Shown: positions 12,701 through 25,776 of the stretch, piece by piece | How the letters are laid out: the number at the start of each line of letters is the position of its first letter | Numbering within the stretch: position 1 is the first letter of the stretch | Assembly (NCBI RefSeq): GCF_910591885.1 | Contig: NC_063283.1 | Coordinates: forward strand, 4,263,001-4,327,000 | From: Bombus terrestris | Taxonomy: Eukaryota; Arthropoda; Insecta; Hymenoptera; Apidae | DNA length: 64,000 nucleotides | Direction: 5' to 3' | Made by a program: the position numbers and the translations under genes | Notes under the pieces: generated by a model | Database searches by the model: none | What the model was told of the DNA's origin: nothing | The model's input: only the letters and a program-made list of their open reading frames with translations

Positions 12701-15700
12701 GACCGTATCGTGACGCCTTCGTGAAAACACGGATGAACCACTGCTGTGAACTTTTAATAGGCAACATCTTTTTACGACGATGGTGGTATCTCCGAGTACC
12801 TGGAACGGGTCTAATCGTTTCGAAAATTGAACCGTATTTCGCTTCGGACAGCGGATAGAGGCGGAAGTTGATTAAAGCTTGAGATATACAGTGCAATTCA
12901 TAAGTGCACTACCGACCACGAGTATTTGGGCACTTGGAAATTATTGCAAGTAAGAGAGAGCCTCATCAACTCTGACTGCTACTTTGAAATATCTTCGTAA
13001 TTTCAAACATATGAACGTATTTCGCAACGAAAGTAAATAATAGGATGAACAAAGACAAATATCTGACGGATAGTAAGTTTTAAGGTAAGCGTATCATACT
13101 GTTTATTTTGAATAAAGCTTCGGTATTTCGTGTAAATTAAAAACTTTACATCAGCTTGTATTATTTCTATCAGTATTTTATGCGTCACCTTTTCTTTTCT
13201 TTGTTATATAGAACATCAAGTTAAATGATACCCGATCATATCGTTTTGCTGTCATTTACATTTGTCCAACTTTGAAGCAAACGTAATAACTGTCCCAAGA
13301 TTTTTGAGCAAGAATGTGGGTCATTGTCTTTATTCTTAGAATTGACAACTCTACCGAACAATTCCAGCACAAAATATTGGGTACTCCGTCTAAAAATACA
13401 AAATTGTCTTCTAAATCATATTTATATCGCCACTTGCGAAGGAATCATTTCTACTAGCTGAAATCATTTTAATTTTCTAACTATATCACGTTTTATCAAA
13501 AATGAACAAAAACCGCGTGCTTTCGAACAACAGCGTGGGTCACGTATCGATAAGGCCGTATTGAAAATTGGCTTTTACCGCTGGAAAAATTAAAAGGTTC
13601 GAAAGGGTGGCTGGTAAACGTAGGTCACACGATGCCCACTCGAAAATGCTGCTCGTTTAACCTTTTACAGAGTGAAAACCAGTATGATCAGGCGGAACGC
13701 TCACGTACGACGATATCTTCCACGATTATAAATCTGAATCGCCATTGCCTTCGAGAGATAATGCGGTCCAACCGCGGGGATTCTGGCGCCGCCGCGCCGG
13801 TACGAATGTTCATGCCTAACCAAACGTATGATGCAGCCACCCGATCAGCTTTCGGGATAATTTTAATTAAAATGTAATTGTCTATGCGGAAGCTTAAACC
13901 TGAATGAGCCCAACACAACAGTTATACACGGGCCAGCAACTATTTCCATTTACGAACATATCCCGCAATCCCTGCGGAATATCGGGGCGAACGTGCAAAA
14001 TCGTAGCCACGTTGTACCGCAATGTTTCTTCGATGCAAATATCGTACGACGCCGCTCGACGCTATTGCAACGACGGAAAGAATCGATCGATCGAAACCTG
14101 CCGATACGACATTTCCACCTTTGTCATGGCACTGTTGTCCGGATAATCCATATTCATTCGCGCTAACAAGCTGACAGGACGTTGTATATATCTAAAACAT
14201 TCGCTTCGATAAAGTCTCGGTAGGTAGCAAAGTACGCCCGGTAGAAATAGATAAGTGTAAGAGGTAATATAGATAGCGTAGAAAATGGTAGCTGTCGTTG
14301 GAAGAACGTCCCTCATCGATCAACCTCGGCCCTTTCTCCGATCTTGATACCAGTGACATGTTAAAGAATCGACGGAGAAGAATCTGAACACTTGAGAAAG
14401 AACTTTTCAAAAGCGGGTAGTCGTCTGGATCGTTATCGATAGAGTGACTACAAAAAGCATTTATTTGTATAGCTTTTTATTTATTATAACACGTTACATT
14501 GGTATTATAATACACAGATTATTGGGATACAGCCTTCCTTTCGGCAACTATAATTGAAATATTCCAAGTAGCACATTAATTAATTAGATCTAAGTGTATT
14601 AAATTTCGTATCGTGTAGTAGTGCTTTTCCATGATTGAAAAATTTCATATCTAGAATAAAAATGAGATGGAGAAACTGATAAAGAAAAAACGCTTCATTG
14701 GAAAATAAGGATATGTGCAGATATTCCTTGTATGTTTGTATATTTAGCCACTGTATATGTAGTGAGCGGTGCATCACGCAGATGTAAAGTAGATACGAAA
14801 TGACAGCAACATGGTTGCATAAACGTGGTTTTAATTAGGTCGTCCTTTAATCAGAAACTCGTGTAATCAAAAAATTAAAAATTAATAGATACAAATCGAT
14901 ATTACTTCATTTTAGTCCTTGTAAATGTATTTTCATTTATTAGAATATTTACAGAGAAATGAGGTAAACCCCATAAATCATTATGAAGTAATTAAATCTG
15001 CCCTTAAACAATTATTATTATTTGATTTGTAATCTTAGCTTGAAAACTTCACTGTTGTAGTAAAATTTATGATATCCGCTGCTTTAATTAATTTTCATAG
15101 TAGCATTGGATTTTCAATTATACCTGCTATATTTCTTCTGCTATAATCTATCATGTTTCATATGTGGTTATTTTATCGAATCCTGTTAACGATTCCATAA
15201 TGAATCGTTACCTTGTACGAATCTAATTGAATATAACATTCCAACCGATTAATTATTTCACTAACAATATTCACCATCGCTTCTTATTACCATACTTAAC
15301 TAAACTGTTATCGTTTATAATAAATTCCCACAAATTAGTAGTTTCTATCGTCGTATCCATTGCAATCAACCAATTGTTCTTCTGTCAAATTAACGAAATC
15401 GAATTGCTCCTTTGCCACAATTCTACCAATTTTTTGCTTCTTATAATATTCCGCACGGGTCGAAATGAAAGGAACAAAAAGTGATCCGAGAAGTGACCCG
15501 AATCGGCGGCCACATCTGTTTCGTGCCCTGTGGGCGAATGAAATCTCGATGGAGGGGATTGAAAAGAATCGGGTTAACAACCAGACACACAATATCGTAG
15601 TTGCTTTTCTTCCCCGGCATGTACAAGTTGTTGACGTATGTGTTATTTACGGTCGGTCTTTTAGCGCGCAGCTAGCTGGCTATTTGCAGACGTTCGTCGT

Positions 15701-17650
15701 TTAATAGTGATTATCGTTGGCATCTATAGTCCGCTACCCTTGGACGTTCGATATCGTTGCTGCAAGCGACGAAGAAGGCCTTAGTTGAACTTGATCCTTA
15801 CGGATGAACGAGATTCATCGTGATCGATACGCGGCAAATGGCCAGAAAAACTCGATACCTTAGCGCGACTAGCATTTTTCCACGCGTCGAAAAATTTCTC
15901 TTTCGTCCATCGTGCTAGAGGACGCTACCTAACAGGAAATACGATTTGTTTGCATCGAATGTCCTCGGATAAGAGTCATTAATCTTCTAAGAATATCCAG
16001 TATTTGCGATCTCGCAGTATCTTGCTCGCATGATCTTTACCATTTCCTTACTTTTTTTCTGCTTCTCCCCTCGCACTCTGTGTTTTATACTTGGCACAAG
16101 GTTGAGAATGTTTTACTTAAAATAGAAGTAAAAAAATAATAAAATGTTACTTTAGAAATATTTTCGTTTTATTTTCATTGTAGAAATAACGTAGTGTATG
16201 TTATAACTTTGTTTGTATTTTAGTTAACTCTTTGGAATAAAAAAACAAATAATTTGGATTTTAATATTCATTTGAATTTTAAATATCCTCTTTTGCATAC
16301 ATTCACGCTGTGAACAATATGGACGCGAATTATTTTACAACATTTACTCCGAATTGCTCTAATTCCAATTAACCTTGAATAATGTGTCTGAGCTTACGTG
16401 TATGACACACTGCGAAGAAATCGGTATTTCTGGCACGCGCTAGTACGATAGAATCAGAAATTATTCGAGATATCATTTTGGTAAACATTTATGCAAATAC
16501 AAAATACCAAAGAAAGTAAAAAATTCATTTACCTGATAACTAAACGACATGATAGAATAATTTTTACAAGATTCATTTGCTTGTTCAAGTAAAATAACGC
16601 ATGAGCATCAAAAGATAATATTATCTAATCAAATAATATCATATATTATTCAAATAATCATTTCTCAAATATTTTATTCAGATAATAGCCAAACATAACA
16701 TTTAAATATACCTTACGATATCATTTTCTTCTGATATCCAATAAAATTTATTTCAAACAAAGATTTCGTATGTTTTACTTCCTCTCTGCAGAAAGTTTGA
16801 GCAGTAAATTTACTCGTAGGTATAAAACTATATATTTCTCGTAATCCACGCCCGAATTTTTACGTCGAGAATCCTATTCGATCCATTCGCGACCATAGTG
16901 AAAACTATATTCGAGGAAATCGCCTAACTCCACTGATCTCCATGAAAATTACGAGGTTGGAGCTGAGGATAATTGAAAGATCCTGCTGGAATTACTCGCT
17001 CCGTAGTCAATTCCGTTTTTGATCTACTGTTTCGGCTTAGTCCTCCACCCTGTAACTCGCGTATTTCCTTTTCTGCTTTCGGCCAAACCCGGCCATAAAT
17101 CCTTCCTGGGCCAAACAAGAAGCTCTAGTCCGCGATTTTGTCGCGTATGCGAACGATATACGAGCCCCGATAAATCCTTTTAGCCGTGTGCTCCAACCTA
17201 TTATCGGCGCGTCGAAGAAATCCACGTTGGTATCTCGAGGATTCTCCTATCACTTTAGCCGACGCCATTGAAACGTCACACCGTCAGCCAAATTATATAA
17301 ATCACGGTCTTTTAGATACTGTCATTGTCTGTCTGTCTTTGTCACTTCAAACAATTAACTCGTGTGATAAATAGAATGCGGATTTTTATGCATTTTAACG
17401 GAGATTTGAGGATGCAAAAATTCACAGGATGTATAAGGACATGTAACAATAATAATAAACTAGTTCTTAGCTGTCTTGGCATAGAGTACACTAATTTTAT
17501 AGCGAAATTTTATAGGCTCTTTTATTGGGATAAAAGTGTCATTTATATGGGGTATACGAAGACTTTTGAATGTTTCTTAGACTCGTAAATAATTTTCTTC
17601 GACAATTTTTTACTATAGAAATACATTTTTTCTGGTCGTGTACGCTACGA
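9721..17650. other. Gene-free stretch
   Basis: AT-rich non-coding DNA. The best open stretch, around 11,219-11,554 on the plus strand, lacks a usable ATG and resembles no protein I know. A possible decayed transposon end lies near 12,890 (CAGTGCAATTCATAAGTGCA). Nothing else is supported. Confidence 0.55.
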
Positions 17651-18445
17651 TTCTAAAATGCGATTTTTGACGCTCTCTCGTGGATATCGGATGCTCGGAC
17701 ACCGTTTCGTCTTTGTCTTCAATTAGACTTTAATCCACTATAACTTGGTGGTTATCCTTCGTCCGTTTGCGGTTGGCAATGAGCATCCTGGAAGGCGTAG
17801 CTCGCCGTATGTCGCGAGTTAAAACTTTGATTTACTGGGTTGGCTCGCCCTAACCCAGTCACCAACACTCCAGCTATTCCTACGAGAAGGTAACGAACGG
17901 TCAGCGTTCAGCAATCGAAGCGTTTTCGTCTGTCTTGAAAAATCCATGCCCTTCGATCCCTTAAACTTACATGGAAGGTAAGTTGAACCAATACGGTGGC
18001 GACAAAGTCTATCGACTACGAAGAAATATTACGACTAAGTCTCAGACTTAAAGCTCGGTTCGCTTCATGACGCAAGCCTCTTAGGGGAATCTTTAAAGTC
18101 TGCTCGGAGAGAGCAAACTTTGAAACCTGTAGTCTAATATCAATAAAAAGATGGGAAGCTGCCCAACTCGAAGGCATATCGGTGCAATTTATAGATCATA
18201 GAGTCAATGCAGACTCGCTCGGATATTATCCACGAAAAAAACCTCTGACAAGAACTTCCCGTAATCGTTGTGGACATCCTCGAGAGATTGATAATCCGCT
18301 TATTGTAGCCGATGGGGGGAGACGACTCGTGTCGACGCTTTTTACTAACGGTGGCCTCCCGCCAGGGTGAACAACACATAGGATTACGTGTCGGAAATGG
18401 CGTAATCTCAGCGGTAAAAACAGGGGTGACACGGGTCATCGTAAA
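17650..18445. other. Compositionally distinct block, possible old repeat
   Basis: Richer in GC and in short complementary words than its AT-rich neighbours, e.g. GGGTTGGCTCGCCCTAACCC near 17,840. No open frame codes for a known protein. It could be an LTR or another element relic; no ends or target duplications were found. Confidence 0.25.
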
Positions 18446-18550
18446 AATATATTAGAACAACGATTATCCATATTAATGGGAGAATAACTTAATCTAGCAA
18501 ATTGATAATGACGTTGGTGATGGGATGTTAGTGATGCGATCAAGTTCAAT

Positions 18551-19323
18551 ATGCACTTGTAAATCTGAATCGAATCCTAATGAACAAGCTTCATTTCACA
18601 GGGTTGGGATATTACTCGTAACGTGTAACGGTTCGTTCGTTGCATCTAATTGAGAAATATTCGACAATCTTCACAAACTGTTTTTCAATCTAAGAATGAG
18701 GTTCGACGGTTTATCGAAGAGCAAACAGTTTATACGTAATTGGAGTTCATATAATAGAAGTTCAATCTCTGCTGCTTCCTATTATCTTTTCGTTTATCAT
18801 AAAAGGTGGTCGCATCTAAATAATCGAATTCGACTCACAAAAGCTCAATCAATCGAACAAGAACTAAAATTTCATTCGAATAAGTGGAGTTCGGTTAAAT
18901 GGAGTTCGACTTGCAAGTTTCGGAAATCTACTTACAAGTACTTCGACGTTGGCATGAATCGAAACTCTTACGAGTACATACGCATAATCGAGTCATAAGA
19001 ACGTGTTTTATTTTATTTTATCGTTTGCATTTATAACTATTTGGAAACAACGTTTGAAGCAGAATATTTCATACAAAATCACAATGGCGATTTTCAACGA
19101 TGACCTTAAGGGAATGAAGAATTTCTGTTAAGATGCTCATGACGTCGCGAATCTATTCGACCAACATATTCGATTCTACTTGAGAGTATTTTTGTCAGTA
19201 TTAGATCACTTAGATCTGAATCTATTTAAAAGTACTGCTTCTTTTTTTCGAAATATTCATAGAGTATTCTAATCCTAGTTCTAATCTAGTAGCTACTTGC
19301 CGCGTACTTGAGCTCATCGCTAA
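18551..19323 (+). repeat. Old segmental duplication, copy A
   Basis: Aligns in direct orientation with 22873-23445. Shared anchors: AAATCTGAA and CAAATCG/CGAATCC, then CACAAGCTGTTTTTGAA-like, TTATCGTTTGCATTTA-like, GAATGAAGAATTT then GCTAAGATGC-like, and GCGTACTTGAG then CATCGCTA. About 200 nt near 18,730-18,940 has no match in copy B. Confidence 0.75.
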
Positions 19324-22300
19324 ATGACGCGTCTGATGGATTATTTGCTCGACGGACAAACGAAAGCCGGGGCCCTAAGATAAATCGGAACGCTATGTCT
19401 GACCAGTGCCGGCCTATTTCTACTGTGAGTACTTGGCGTACCGCTGTTCGGTTCAGTTGAATAACTTATGGGCCATTAGCGGTTAGAGATGAAAAATTGT
19501 ATCAGAGATGCTCCCGTGGAATTTGTAGTAATGGCAAACACATGAACGAGCCGGTATATACGCGTGTCGCAATGCAGCAACCATCGGTAATTACAGAATG
19601 TATTATTTAACAATGTAGATTTATTACGCGATCGATTCACTCTTGATTAAAAGCGTTTTGTTTATACTTTTAGCCATTTATTTTTAACATTTTGTGTTTA
19701 GTATTTAAAATAGCGTGATATAAAATAGCATGGAAAATATATGTACGGAGAAAAACCCGAGACATTGGTTTGTCGACGATCTTGCAGCACGTCGGGGCTG
19801 CGAGGCCAAGATCTCGGTGACCGAGGTAAACAGGTCTCCATTAGAGATGTAAGATCGCACGCACACCAATTGCTGGCGTTAACCGTGAAGCGTGTACGCA
19901 ATTACTTACACGTTAGAAGCCGCGCTTTTTATAAACGACCTTTCTTCCCCTCGCTCGGCGCACAGAGGTCGTGTAGAAGCCGTGGCCGACGTTGGAAAAA
20001 ATATTCGCCCAGGTAATGAAGTAGGTGTACGCTTGTCACGCAAGTCGCGTACCTTCGCGCCAGCAAACCGTGCCAAAGTATCGGTTTATGAGAAGATTTA
20101 TCGAGGTTTTTCTCGCTACCATTCGCTGGTAACCTAACGAATTTAAACATTTTTTTCTCAAATTCATCAAGCATCCCTAGCTCTTGCTACGCTTGTTTAC
20201 ACATTTGTAAGCTATCGTGCGGATTTCTCCACGCGTAGGATTAAAATAATCGATCCTAGATCTTTAACCCTTTAACGCCCTTAAGTCGTTATTTAAAAAT
20301 GTTCTATTTTGTTATTTTAAAGTCGACGATGCTGATATTAAACTGACCTATAACTTATTTGCCATTTCAACGTATGTTCTATGTTATTATTGGTTTTTAT
20401 TAAACGAAAAAGATAAATGCAGTCGATTTTTATAGTTGATCGATAGAAGTAATTAATGTCGTAGTGAACCGACAAGAGCATAAACCTGTAAAACATAATC
20501 GGACGTTGCATTTCAGGGTAAAAAGAAAAAAAAAAAAGAAAAGACACATGATGACGACATCGTGTATATTCGTTTTAGAGAGAATACTCGTTTAATTTAA
20601 ACGTCTAGTCGTCAGAATCGAAGCAGAAGAACGCTGTTGAAAGAAGTTAGTTAAATTCCATATTGATCAAATTTTTGTAGAGTTATGAGCGATAATGTAG
20701 TATTCTTCCAACTAAGTAAGTCGATCCAACTATAAATTATACGACACGCGTTAACAATTGTGATTCGACATTGTAGTAACCAAAATACGTCCGATATTAA
20801 GGAAAATCATGGAAAGAAATGCTTTTCTAAACACACTGACATCAAAGGCACCGTGTTTCTATCTAAATTTCTGGACAAATATTTGAAAGGGGATCTCAAG
20901 CCATGTATCGTCCTTTAGGAACGATAAAACGTACGTATTGGCGACGCGTAGTCGGAGGGAGAAGAAAAAAGAAAAGGGAAAGTGTTCGGAAAATGTTGGT
21001 GTAGAAACCTAATTCCTATTCTGGCTGCGTGTCAACCAGAGAGATCTTATCGGAATTCTACCATAGGATACGGATAAAAGTGAAAAAAAAATACAAGCGA
21101 GGAGAAAGTGAGATACCGAGTCAGAAATTCGACTGCATTTGCATGCAAAAGTTTCTCGTGAGCTGTCACGCGCTGTCATACGATGATATATATTTCCTCC
21201 CCTGTGTGTGTCATTCCGGATAAATTAGAAAAGGGTTGCTTCGTTTCTATCGTGTTACACGTTACGCGTTATTAATATGTTAATCGCGTGTAACACGTTT
21301 CAGGAAAAAATAGTAGCAGCCAGATGACCAGAAAATAAAAAAGAAAACAAGGTGTAGGAAGAATCAGTGGGCGGATGTCTACGAGAAGTTCCGAATGTGT
21401 TTTATATGGTCTCGAACAATTTCTAGGGTGAAACGTGCGATAAAATTGGACGTATACGTGCTTTTATCTGGATCGCAACGAGAAGGGGTTGAACTCAATG
21501 CATTTATTCATCGCGACGAGATCGATACGCAAAATGGTTAAACGTGTGTTATCGATGCGTATGGGACACTATAAAACAGGCGCGGGGTCAGTGCCGCTTG
21601 TTTACCCTTAACCGTACGTATAGCCAAGGAATTTATTGCGACGTTTATGTCTCCCCTCGTACATCAGATTTTAACTGCGTTTTCTTAGCAGCCTCAAGGG
21701 TTTCTGTCTGCCCCGTGTTTATCGGCTTATCTAGACATGTTTGCTCCCTCGCCATATTCCATAAAACGTGCCTTTTGTTTTTCCTCTTCTCTTTAATATT
21801 TCCCCGTACGATCACCTCTTCTCTAGCCGATTCTATGTTGTAACGTTGAGCCATCGATCGCTATCCGTTGAACAAATACGATTAATGGTCGATGCTGTTC
21901 TTGGCACTGCCAGATCGTTAATCTCAGATAGAATAGAGAGGCCAAAGCCCGCGATCTCGTGCCGTCGAAAGACTTCCATGGGCGATTATGATGGCGTTGG
22001 AAACTGGTAAAGTTATTGCTTTCCCTCCACCGTTTCTTGAAAACGACGTTCGTCGACTACTCGTTGATCGTTTCTAAGTCTAGCGTAACCGATATCTCGA
22101 AGAGAAATAGCGAGAAAAGACACTGGGATCGTGCTGCAAGCAAGATAGCTCTGCTGCTAACGATAAAGGGTTTCCAAATGGTTTCGTTAAGAACCACGTG
22201 TTTTCCGGTATCTACGTTGATCTCTCGATGTACGCTCCCATGGAATTTTCATGAGGATCGAGAACGGATTCAATCAACTAAACGTGCTCCCTTGGAGCTC

Positions 22301-22872
22301 GATTTTATCCATAGAACATCTTTTCTCTGTCCGTTTCCTCTTCCCGTATTGCCACCAGACAGAATAATTTATTTGACGAGTTTTCGGGCATCGAATCGAT
22401 CCACGGTTCAGACGTAACTTGGAAAAGGCGCCATGCTATTCAATTGGCCAAAAGAACGGCCGAAAGAATGGTGCGGGTAAGCCGAAAGAAATCCCTTCGT
22501 TGTCGAGTTTTCCTCGAACGATACGTCGAAAGGAATCCCGAGATTAATTTGGCCGAGAAAACTTATAAAACACATGGACTTATGAAACCGTTTCCGTTCA
22601 AAGCTTCCAACGTGTGTACTTTGTCCCGTTGTTCCGTGATACGAGCCAGCTTGTGTAAGCCCTGTTTCACCGCTCATGTTAAAAGCTGCCCGTTCTGCGA
22701 ACACGATCCACGCGAACCCTCTTGCTTTCACATTGTCGAATTATTCGTCATAAACATTTTACGTGGAGCAAACTGGAACCAGAATTTTTCTCCCTGCAGT
22801 GCGCTACACAGTTAATACATACAGCGAAACACTTTTCAAAACATGTGAAAGGAGTAGCGATGGGACTAACTT
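19324..22872. other. Gene-free stretch between the two duplicated segments
   Basis: No supported gene. It holds an 11-bp perfect inverted repeat at 21251-21297 and several mid-length open frames (for example 22,016-22,417) with no protein-like signal. Confidence 0.5.
21251..21297. repeat. Short perfect inverted repeat
   Basis: CGTGTTACACG and CGTGTAACACG, 25 nt apart, with an AT-rich loop. Each arm is itself partly palindromic, so it could bind a dimeric factor or form a hairpin. Confidence 0.8.
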
Positions 22873-23445
22873 TCATATGTATTTATAAATCTGAACCAAA
22901 TCGAAGGCTCGTTTCATAGGGTTCGAACAGTACTCACGACGCGTACCTAATGGTTCATTCATTCGTTAAACTTGCAAAGTACGTATTCGGCCTCCACAAG
23001 CTGTTTTTGAACCTCGGAATCAGTATCAGTATGTACTTTGATATTAGAATAAATCGAAATTCTTAGAAATACATGTAGATATTAATGGAGTTATGAGAAT
23101 CAGAAAAGTATTGTATATCCTATAAATTGTACAATAGTTTATCGTTTGTACTTACAACTATGTAATAAAGAAAATTTTATTATTTTTTTAATGGATCTCA
23201 TGGATGACCAAGTAAAATGATGTTAACAGAATGAAGAATTTTCGCTAAGATGCCCATCCAGTTTCAAACATATTCGACCAATATTCGTTCTACGAAGTGC
23301 TCACAGGGAATTCGAATCTGTCGCGTTTAAACGCGAATCTACTTGAAAGTATCGTTCTTTTTTCTTCTTTAAAATATTAGTAGAAGATTCTAATGTAGTC
23401 GGCTAATGTTAAAATCTACTTGCGACGTACTTGAGTCCATCGCTA
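22873..23445 (+). repeat. Old segmental duplication, copy B
   Basis: Partner of 18551-19323, about 4.3 kb downstream in the same orientation and clearly diverged. Neither copy codes for protein. It could be a duplicated regulatory segment or two copies of an uncharacterised repeat. Confidence 0.75.
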
Positions 23446-24171
23446 GTAACGACGGTTCTTTGCGTCTTTTCGTCGAAATGTCCGCGTAAATATTTTATAA
23501 AAACGCGCTTAGTAAATGCGTTTAGTAAAAATGTACGATAATGTAACTCTGAGGAGGAGAATTTTCAAACTCGCAACTAAAGAATACTTAGAACGTCTAA
23601 CCCATGGAAAAAGATACTTTGAAAAGTTTCAATGCGCTGCAGGACTTGGGTTAAGCGTCTTTTCAAGGTAAGAGGAGATATTACAACGTTCTCTGCGTAA
23701 TCCGACCGGCATAAAATTTCATGGTACCACGATACGCGTTAAAACTGCGCGTTCATTACGATGAATCCGTGTTATCGTAACAGAGCTGGCTAAGAATCAA
23801 CGATTACTGGCTGTTAAGGGAACTGTTGAGGACAACGAGGGATCTACGGGCTGCTCAATTACGGCCGGTGCCAATTGAAAGATTGCCGGCTGATTGGCCA
23901 GCCGTTCCATGTAAACCGGAAGTCATCCAGTGTCAGTGGCCAGCCATCGGTTCTGTCGTCGAGTGCCTTTTCTCTCGCCGCTGTACTGGTGGCCAGCTTC
24001 CGTTTCCGTTTCGATTTAGGCGAATAATTTAAAGTCGATCCCCGCATGCTGCAACTGTTCGGAAACTGGTGAATGAAACACGCTTGGTTTTTCTCTCGAC
24101 TAATGAAATACGATTCCCGATAAAGGGAATAACAGAATCGATCCAACGCAACGTTTGGTAACGTTGTTGGA

Positions 24172-24598
24172 TACAGGGTGTCTGATAATCGTAGTACATA
24201 GAATCGATAATGTGAACAAACAAATTGAAAAAATAAATCGAAAGTGTAGATGATATAAAATGGCGTCGTTTTCACACGACGCTTCCTTTCCAAGAAAATT
24301 AGGTGTTGTGAGTTTAGAAATTTATCGAGTACACACGAACTCGGCTAATTGCGGACTGAACAGGACTGAACAATGCGTAGTTGGATAACAATGGTTATCA
24401 TACGTGTGAATGATATTTTTTACTTATTTTCACATACCGAATAACATCCTGTCAATCGTTCGCTCGTATTCAGCCAGGAATTTCATCTCTTTCGCCTTTT
24501 TCAAACACGACTTTCTTAAAAACGAACAATCGTATAGAAACATTCTATTCCCTCCTCTCCTCTTGCCGAGCATAACATGATTATTGGGACACCCTGTA
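24172..24598. mobile_element. MITE-like element, ends CAGGGTGTC, TA target
   Basis: The left end TACAGGGTGTCTGATAATC matches the reverse complement of the right end TACAGGGTGTCCCAATAATC. The element is 427 nt, flanked by TA on both sides, with no transposase frame. Non-autonomous DNA transposon inferred. Confidence 0.7.
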
Positions 24599-25111
24599 GT
24601 CCTTTGTTTATCACGTGTGCATTTTATCGAGTTCCCATACATTCTGCTTGTTTCTTCGATAGCAAAACAACAGTGAAAGGAAGGATAGGAAAAACGAGGG
24701 AGTAAAAGCACAAGTGGCTGCAGTTCCCCTCGTGTCAGTGGAGATAGGAATTTCAAGTTCCGCACCGGAGAATCGTTCGTAAATCTGAACACGTTCCTGC
24801 GACCCGATTTTAAAGGGCGCTTATTCCAGAGATGATTATTGAAAGAACTCTCGAGGCAAAGTCAGTGAAACCTGGATTTTATTCAACTTTGCCCGAGTCT
24901 GATTTTGCGATGTTTCATGGAACGCAGGCAGACTGAATGTCGAATTTGTATATCTTTTCGATGCTTTTTATTACCCCAAATAGCAGAGTCTTTGATGAAA
25001 GAGCGAGATTGGTGAAAAAGCGTGTATAGTACAGAGATAGGATGATACAGGGGCAAGGGAAATTCTGCTCTCTATAACTCACCGCCATTCGTTGCCATAT
25101 GATCGTATTAG

Positions 25112-25776
25112 TACAGTAGCTTGCAAAAGTATTCGAACATTCAGCACAAAATTCTTGCGGGTATACGCTATGTGCATCGTACGGCACTTTTTGAAATTTC
25201 CTTATCACTGTAACGAGACAAGGCTGTTCGCGATTATGATAGCATAATTTGGAAGCAATCCGAAAATGTACGTAAAAGTTATATGTACATACTTGATAGA
25301 AAATTACTATACAGCATGAAAAGTAGTTTTAAATATACACCGAGTTCTAAGGATAGTTTCATTAATATGGTGGATAATTAGCTATTGAAATATTTTAGTG
25401 ATTTTCTCAAAGTATGTGTTTCCAACAGATATCCTGTAACTTCTATATACATTTTCAAATTCGTTTCGAATTTTATCAATCCTGACTCGCGATGCAGTGC
25501 TTATGAGATTTCAAAATGTTGTGTAGAATATAAAAAATGTATATGAGCGCACGAATGCCTTCGTTGGCCATAACATACGTATCATATCTCAATTTTTGGA
25601 TAAGTACAACATTGTGATCGATTAGGCGTTTCCTTGATAACCCAGATTAATTATCACGTTTCATATCAGACCAGCAAATATATACATTTGCAGATTTGTT
25701 TCAAAATTATCTGGTGTAATACATATTCATGAAAGTATTCTCTACTAGTGTTCGAATATTTTCGTACGACACTGTA
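25112..25776. mobile_element. MITE-like element, Tc1/mariner-style TA flanks
   Basis: Left CAGTAGCTTGCAAAAGTATT then CGAACA; right end, reversed, CAGTGTCGTACGAAAATATT then CGAACA. Flanked by TA and TA, 665 nt, non-coding. Relatives: 43683-44369, plus fragments near 7.1, 9.6, 46.8 and 52.8 kb. Confidence 0.75.
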
